Assembly (NCBI RefSeq): GCF_016921115.1
Contig: NZ_JAFFZS010000040.1
Location: 1-64,000, forward strand
Source: Streptomyces actuosus
Lineage (GTDB): Bacteria; Actinomycetota; Actinomycetes; Streptomycetales; Streptomycetaceae
DNA length: 64,000 nt
Direction of reading: 5' to 3'
Shown here: one piece after another, positions 63,505-64,000 of the stretch
Layout: each line of letters opens with the position of its first letter
Position numbering within the stretch: position 1 is the first letter of the stretch
Notes under the pieces: generated by a model
What the model was told of the DNA's origin: nothing
The model's input: the letters and a program-made list of their open reading frames with translations, nothing else
Databases searched by the model: none
Program-made: the position numbers and the translations under genes

Positions 63505-63711
63505 TCAACGGGACGCGTAGCGGATCCAGGCGTCGGTGAGGTTCTGGAGTGTCGCGCGAGTGGCCCCGCCACTTTCCAGGTGGTGCGCGAACGTCTGGAG
63601 CCGGTCGGGGCCTTGGGGCCAGTCCGGATCGGCGGCAGCCGCCCTGGCGAACTCGCCGATCGCGCCCTCGTCCGCCACATGCCGCAGCAGCCACGCCGTG
63701 AACCCGCTCAT
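63505..63711 (-). CDS. YozE/SAM-like small protein
   Basis: This encodes 68 residues (MSGFTAWLLRHVADEGAIGE, FARAAAADPDWP, LQNLTDAWIRYASR). The pattern of a hydrophobic start F-x-x-W-L, an acidic-proline loop with D-P-x-W-P and a helical end with A-W-x-x-Y matches YozE_SAM_like proteins of actinomycetes and Firmicutes. Function is not known. It has no close partner gene. Confidence 0.7.
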   Translation of the reverse strand: MSGFTAWLLRHVADEGAIGEFARAAAADPDWPQGPDRLQTFAHHLESGGATRATLQNLTDAWIRYASR

Positions 63712-64000
63712 GGAGCCATCCCTGTTTCCCGCATCACCGGCCTCGGCTCACGATGCCGGGTGACGACGTGCTGAAGCGGCCGGTGATCAGCCCGCAGTCA
63801 GCCGCCCACCACCGATCGTCGTGACGCACCGTACTCGGTCGTCGGGATCGCCGGAACGGGCTCAGCAGCTTCCAGCCAACGGGTCCGGTGATCGGCCGCG
63901 CCACGTCGGCGCAAGATCGACTCCCCGGCTGTGGGCGGCTCCGCGAGACTGGGGGAACGCGATCCCCGACGGAAGATCGAGGTGCCCGGTGGTGGAATCG
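63712..64000. other. Right edge, no recognised gene
   Basis: No coding region, RNA gene or strong repeat was identified in the last 290 bases. Confidence 0.4.

Overview
This window looks like an accessory region of a Streptomyces-type actinomycete chromosome. The DNA is very GC rich, there are many GTG and TTG starts, and there is a secreted microbial transglutaminase zymogen of the Streptomyces type. Regulators of the LysR, GntR/FCD, IclR and PucR classes are common, as are decayed insertion sequences (ISAs1, IS1380, ISAzo13, IS256, IS5), remnants of group II introns and a broken serine recombinase. No rRNA, tRNA, CRISPR array or origin was recognised.

Left part (about 0-29 kb). A secreted DUF1254/DUF1214 protein and transposon debris, including a frameshifted TrkA-like scrap, lead into a catabolic island. 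The island holds a PucR regulator, an ornithine/lysine cyclodeaminase-like enzyme, a branched-chain amino-acid-type ABC transporter (binding protein, LivH, a LivM-LivG fusion, LivF), a GntR/FCD regulator divergent from a FAD/Fe-S 2-hydroxyacid dehydrogenase, two paralogous pairs of DAO-type FAD oxidoreductase plus aminoadipate-semialdehyde-type aldehyde dehydrogenase, two LysR regulators, and a Glu/Leu/Phe/Val-type dehydrogenase coupled to a DUF1338 (HglS-type) 2-oxoadipate dioxygenase. A second, decayed HglS copy lies inside the first FAD/aldehyde dehydrogenase pair. Together the enzymes fit a route from lysine or pipecolate through aminoadipate semialdehyde, aminoadipate, 2-oxoadipate and D-2-hydroxyglutarate to 2-oxoglutarate. 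That route is inferred from family membership and gene order.

Middle part (29-37.7 kb). A truncated IS256 transposase is followed by the transglutaminase gene with a strong terminator, a small secreted protein, a multiply broken serine recombinase, a GAF/PAS/SpoIIE phosphatase and a frameshifted ECF sigma factor.

CHAT operon (37.9-46.0 kb). Five tightly packed genes encode a WD40-like/CHAT caspase-fold protease, an unknown 470-residue protein with one TTA codon, a Nudix hydrolase, a second CHAT protease with helical and beta-sandwich regions, and a small membrane protein. This resembles a biological conflict or regulated cell-death system and is a leading candidate for an undescribed system. 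A group II intron 3' remnant sits just downstream.

Large exoprotein (47.96-52.63 kb). A 1557-residue secreted protein joins a CdtB-like DNase I-fold domain, a degenerate SGNH domain, a GH54 arabinofuranosidase domain and 14 propeller repeats arranged as 7+7. This is the second leading candidate.

Right part (52.7-64 kb). A GNAT acetyltransferase, an IS5 remnant, a response regulator/histidine kinase/GerMN lipoprotein operon divergent from a DUF3152 metalloprotease, a frameshifted carboxymuconolactone decarboxylase-family gene divergent from a LysR gene, a tautomerase, an F420/NADP-oxidoreductase-like and inositol monophosphatase-like pair divergent from another LysR gene, and a YozE-like small protein.
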